From a virus: a stretch of DNA of 64,000 bases. Below are positions 62,423-64,000 of the stretch, in pieces. Under the pieces are notes generated by a model. It was given only the letters and a program-made list of their open reading frames with translations. It was not told the DNA's origin and did no database searches. The position numbers and the translations under genes were made by a program. Numbering within the stretch: position 1 is the stretch's first letter; each line of letters begins with the position of its first letter. The DNA lies in IMG/VR virus record IMGVR_UViG_3300026382_000006, positions 62,001-126,000 of that record; one strand, given 5' to 3'.

Positions 62423-62705
62423 TGATAGCAAAAGCTATTAGGACCTTAAATTGTACTGTAGGTACGATATCAAAATACTACTCAAGATTGAGATAGTTGC
62501 GATCACTCTACTAGTATAGCTGTAGCGAGGGGCTATACGACCAGTCAGTACATGCTTTATACCTGTAGTACCTGCCTCCATGAGGTAAGGGCTACAGGTA
62601 TGGAGTGGTCTGGACCATATTAGCTGGTATGGAATCTGGGAGGAGCAGAGGAGCGGGAGTCCCTCGCTGGGCGGAGGGTGGGTAATGCGACAGCATGTAG
62701 TACCG
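62423..62705 (+). ncRNA. Candidate structured RNA in divergent intergenic region
   Basis: About 280 bases that are far richer in G and C than their surroundings and full of inverted repeats. On the plus strand: ATAGC/GCTAT (62425-62438), TTGTAC/GTACGA (62451-62467), GTATAGC/GCTATAC (62514-62538), an outer GACCA/TGGTC (62539-62543/62606-62610) enclosing a 9-bp TACCTGTAG/CTACAGGTA stem (62560-62568/62592-62600) with an inner TACCT/AGGTA, then CCATA/TATGG, and CCCTC/GAGGG (62661-62665/62674-62678). TACATGC (62549-62555) can pair with GCATGTA (62693-62699), making a pseudoknot across the outer stem. No family recognised; no open frame of note. Strand is a guess. Confidence 0.5.
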
Positions 62706-62756
62706 AATTATATAAATATATAATAATGAGACATATATATAAATAAAGGATGATAT

Positions 62757-63230
62757 ATGAAGAAATTAGTAAAATTATTTATGAATAAATTAAATATTAA
62801 AAAAGAAGATAAATTAGTAATAAGGACATTAGGAATAGGTAAAGATTATTTAAGTAATGTCTACTTATCCACTACATTAGACTCAGAGTTAAGAAAAGAA
62901 TTTATAGAGGAAAATCGTGATGTAGAAATATTAAATATAGGTAATGAAGATATTACAATAGTTGATTACAAGTTGTATAATAAATGGAGTACAAAACAAA
63001 AAGAAAAAAATTGTAATTGTAGAGAGTATGAAATTAAATTACATAGTAAACTGATAAAAGAATTAATTTTAAATTTGATTAAAAAATTAAATATAGAAAT
63101 ATTAGAAAAGGAAATGAAGTATGAAAATAAGTATTTATATTTAAAAGTAAAAAAGAATGAAAATATAGCCATATTTGAGGATGCGTTAAATAAAATATTA
63201 GATATGGATAATGAAAGAGATCAAATCTAG
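62757..63230 (+). CDS. Hypothetical basic protein, 157 aa
   Basis: 157 residues, Lys/Asn/Ile-rich, helical, with a NCNCREYE motif in the middle. No family recognised. Binding site AAAGGATGATAT. It is the first gene downstream of the structured region on the plus strand, so that region could be its leader. Function unknown. Confidence 0.65.
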   Translation: MKKLVKLFMNKLNIKKEDKLVIRTLGIGKDYLSNVYLSTTLDSELRKEFIEENRDVEILNIGNEDITIVDYKLYNKWSTKQKEKNCNCREYEIKLHSKLIKELILNLIKKLNIEILEKEMKYENKYLYLKVKKNENIAIFEDALNKILDMDNERDQI

Positions 63231-63255
63231 ATAGGATATTAAATCCTATCTAGAT
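63225..63255. terminator. Inverted repeat between convergent genes
   Basis: Thirteen-bp arms (ATCTAGATAGGAT and complement) around a 5-base loop at the junction of the 62757 and 63257 genes. Confidence 0.64.
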
Positions 63256-63256
63256 A

Positions 63257-63619
63257 TTATAATTTAAATTCTGTTGTAATTTCATAATTAGCTATAATGT
63301 GTTTAAGACATAACTTAGACAATATTTCTTCTAATTCTGAAATAGTTAGATTTATATTTTTTAAGTAAATAAATAATTTTTTATTTTCTATTTTTAGTAT
63401 TAATTTACCAGGTATGTATTTGTATTTATATTTGATAGTGTTTTCTGATACATCTGATACAATTTCATATCCAGTTAAATGTTTGTATAGTGGAATACCG
63501 TTTATTTGTCTTTCTAGAGCTGGTATATGTTTTAATTGTTTTCTGATATGGTAAGTTATATCTTCTATGGACTCACTTATTAGAGAGTCTTCTAGAGTAC
63601 AAATAGCTGCTAAAATCAT
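63257..63619 (-). CDS. Hypothetical protein, 120 aa
   Basis: 120 residues, alternating helices and strands (YKYKYIPGKLILKIENKKLF), no motif recognised and no membrane segment. Binding site AAAGGAGAATAAAA. It follows the MazG-like gene on the same strand, separated by a hairpin. Function unknown. Confidence 0.64.
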   Translation of the reverse strand: MILAAICTLEDSLISESIEDITYHIRKQLKHIPALERQINGIPLYKHLTGYEIVSDVSENTIKYKYKYIPGKLILKIENKKLFIYLKNINLTISELEEILSKLCLKHIIANYEITTEFKL

Positions 63620-63655
63620 TTTTATTCTCCTTTAATTTAAAATTTAGATTAATCA

Positions 63656-63681
63656 GTATAGTAGGAAGTTTCCTACTATAC
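63656..63681 (-). terminator. Hairpin after MazG-like gene
   Basis: Twelve-bp arms (GTATAGTAGGAA and complement) with a 2-base centre, overlapping the TAG stop at 63681. Confidence 0.6.
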
Positions 63682-64000
63682 TATTTTTTACCTGCTAGGA
63701 TTTGTCTTTCTTTTTCTAGATTCCTATTTAGAGTATTTTCGACAGTAAATTTTTCTGGATATCTAGCTTGTAATTTTTCGATGTTGATTCTACATATAGT
63801 AGGTAATTCGAAATCTTTTACATCTTTAGGTAAATCTAGATTAATATCGTTTTGTAGTTTAAATTCTACTAATTGGATATTTTGTTTTATATAATCTTTT
63901 ATAATATTTAAATCTAGTTTTTTACCATAGAATAATGTAGCTTTAATAGCAGATATGACTTCACCGCTATCAGTATCAAAATTAGAAAAATCATCAGCGT
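63681..64000 (-). CDS. MazG-like nucleotide pyrophosphohydrolase, C-terminal part (cut by window end)
   Basis: About 105 residues to a TAG stop, the rest lying outside the window. The end reads EKLQARYPEKFTVENTLNRN followed by LEKERQIL, the usual ending of phage and bacterial MazG-like NTP pyrophosphohydrolases (EKL-x-x-RYP-x-KF...NRDLE-x-ER). The upstream part (TDSGEVISAIKATLFYGKKL) matches the conserved helix with E and D metal positions. Such enzymes hydrolyse NTPs or alarmones and adjust nucleotide pools. Partial, so the full length is unknown. Confidence 0.7.
   Translation of the reverse strand, partial: ADDFSNFDTDSGEVISAIKATLFYGKKLDLNIIKDYIKQNIQLVEFKLQNDINLDLPKDVKDFELPTICRINIEKLQARYPEKFTVENTLNRNLEKERQILAGKK

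Noticed and set aside
62354-62756. Group I intron or RNase P RNA within the polymerase locus
   Set aside because: The flanking genes diverge, so nothing is spliced across it, and I could not find the conserved core motifs of either RNA on either strand.
1-64000. Nucleus-shell protein (chimallin) or PhuZ tubulin
   Set aside because: Searched for by eye because of the phiKZ relationship. No tubulin GGGTGT/S-type motif or recognisable shell protein was seen; they may lie outside the window.
1-64000. tRNA genes
   Set aside because: No cloverleaf with a GTTCRA T-loop and matching acceptor stem was found; the only GC-rich structured region does not fold as tRNA.

Overview
This window looks like part of the genome of a large (jumbo) tailed phage related to the phiKZ group, infecting an unidentified low-GC bacterium. 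The DNA is strongly AT-rich, genes are tightly packed, and most are preceded by an AAAGGAG-type ribosome binding site. Three observations carry the assignment. (1) Pieces of a split multisubunit RNA polymerase are present: an N-terminal beta part (725-2407), a C-terminal beta part (23100-25358) and a C-terminal beta-prime part (21050-23086). (2) There is a phiKZ-type major capsid protein (4410-6536) and an S80/gp21-like prohead protease (9885-10634). (3) There is a family of paralogous, probably protease-processed inner-body proteins (36427-50280). TAA, TAG and TGA all end genes, so the ordinary bacterial code applies. No tRNA, CRISPR array, integrase or IS element was seen, and neither a shell protein (chimallin) nor a PhuZ tubulin was recognised.

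Layout. 0-7 kb: a plus-strand hypothetical, RNAP beta-N, two virion-type hypotheticals and the capsid protein. 7.2-8.7 kb: a DnaB-like replicative helicase on the plus strand. 8.7-17.3 kb: the prohead protease and fibre-like proteins, mixed with small accessory genes, several with their own phiKZ-like early promoter motif (TATATTAY), including a less AT-rich Cys-rich gene (15844-16476) that looks acquired. 17.2-25.4 kb: ATP-dependent DNA ligase, UvsW-like helicase, two small membrane proteins and RNAP beta-prime-C and beta-C. 25.5-34.7 kb: coiled-coil protein, large virion-type hypotheticals, an SSB-like protein and an SbcD/Mre11-type nuclease. 34.7-52.4 kb: baseplate/tail proteins interleaved with seven inner-body paralogs. 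52.4-58 kb: plus-strand baseplate genes including a 951-residue wedge-like protein. 58-64 kb: a Tad2-like (DUF2829) anti-Thoeris candidate, dNMP kinase, membrane protein, the catalytic half of a family B DNA polymerase, a structured non-coding region and a MazG-like gene cut by the window end.

How it fits together. The protease, the capsid protein and the inner-body paralogs share a [V/A/L/P]-G-[Y/F]-E motif that I infer to be the maturation cleavage site. The same motif sits inside the protease itself. After the cut, the inner-body proteins would begin with cationic amphipathic helices. Helicase, ligase, UvsW, SSB-like protein, nuclease, dNMP kinase and polymerase form a self-contained replication and repair set. 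The RNAP parts provide host-independent transcription, and the TATATTAY boxes 28-49 bases upstream of several starts are plausible targets.

Points to check first: a dnaX-type A_AAA_AAG slippery heptamer directly before the polymerase stop codon, with a 135-codon open frame lacking any normal start beyond it; one in-frame amber codon splitting an inner-body paralog; and a roughly 280-base, relatively GC-rich, hairpin-rich region with a possible pseudoknot between the divergent polymerase and 62757 genes.
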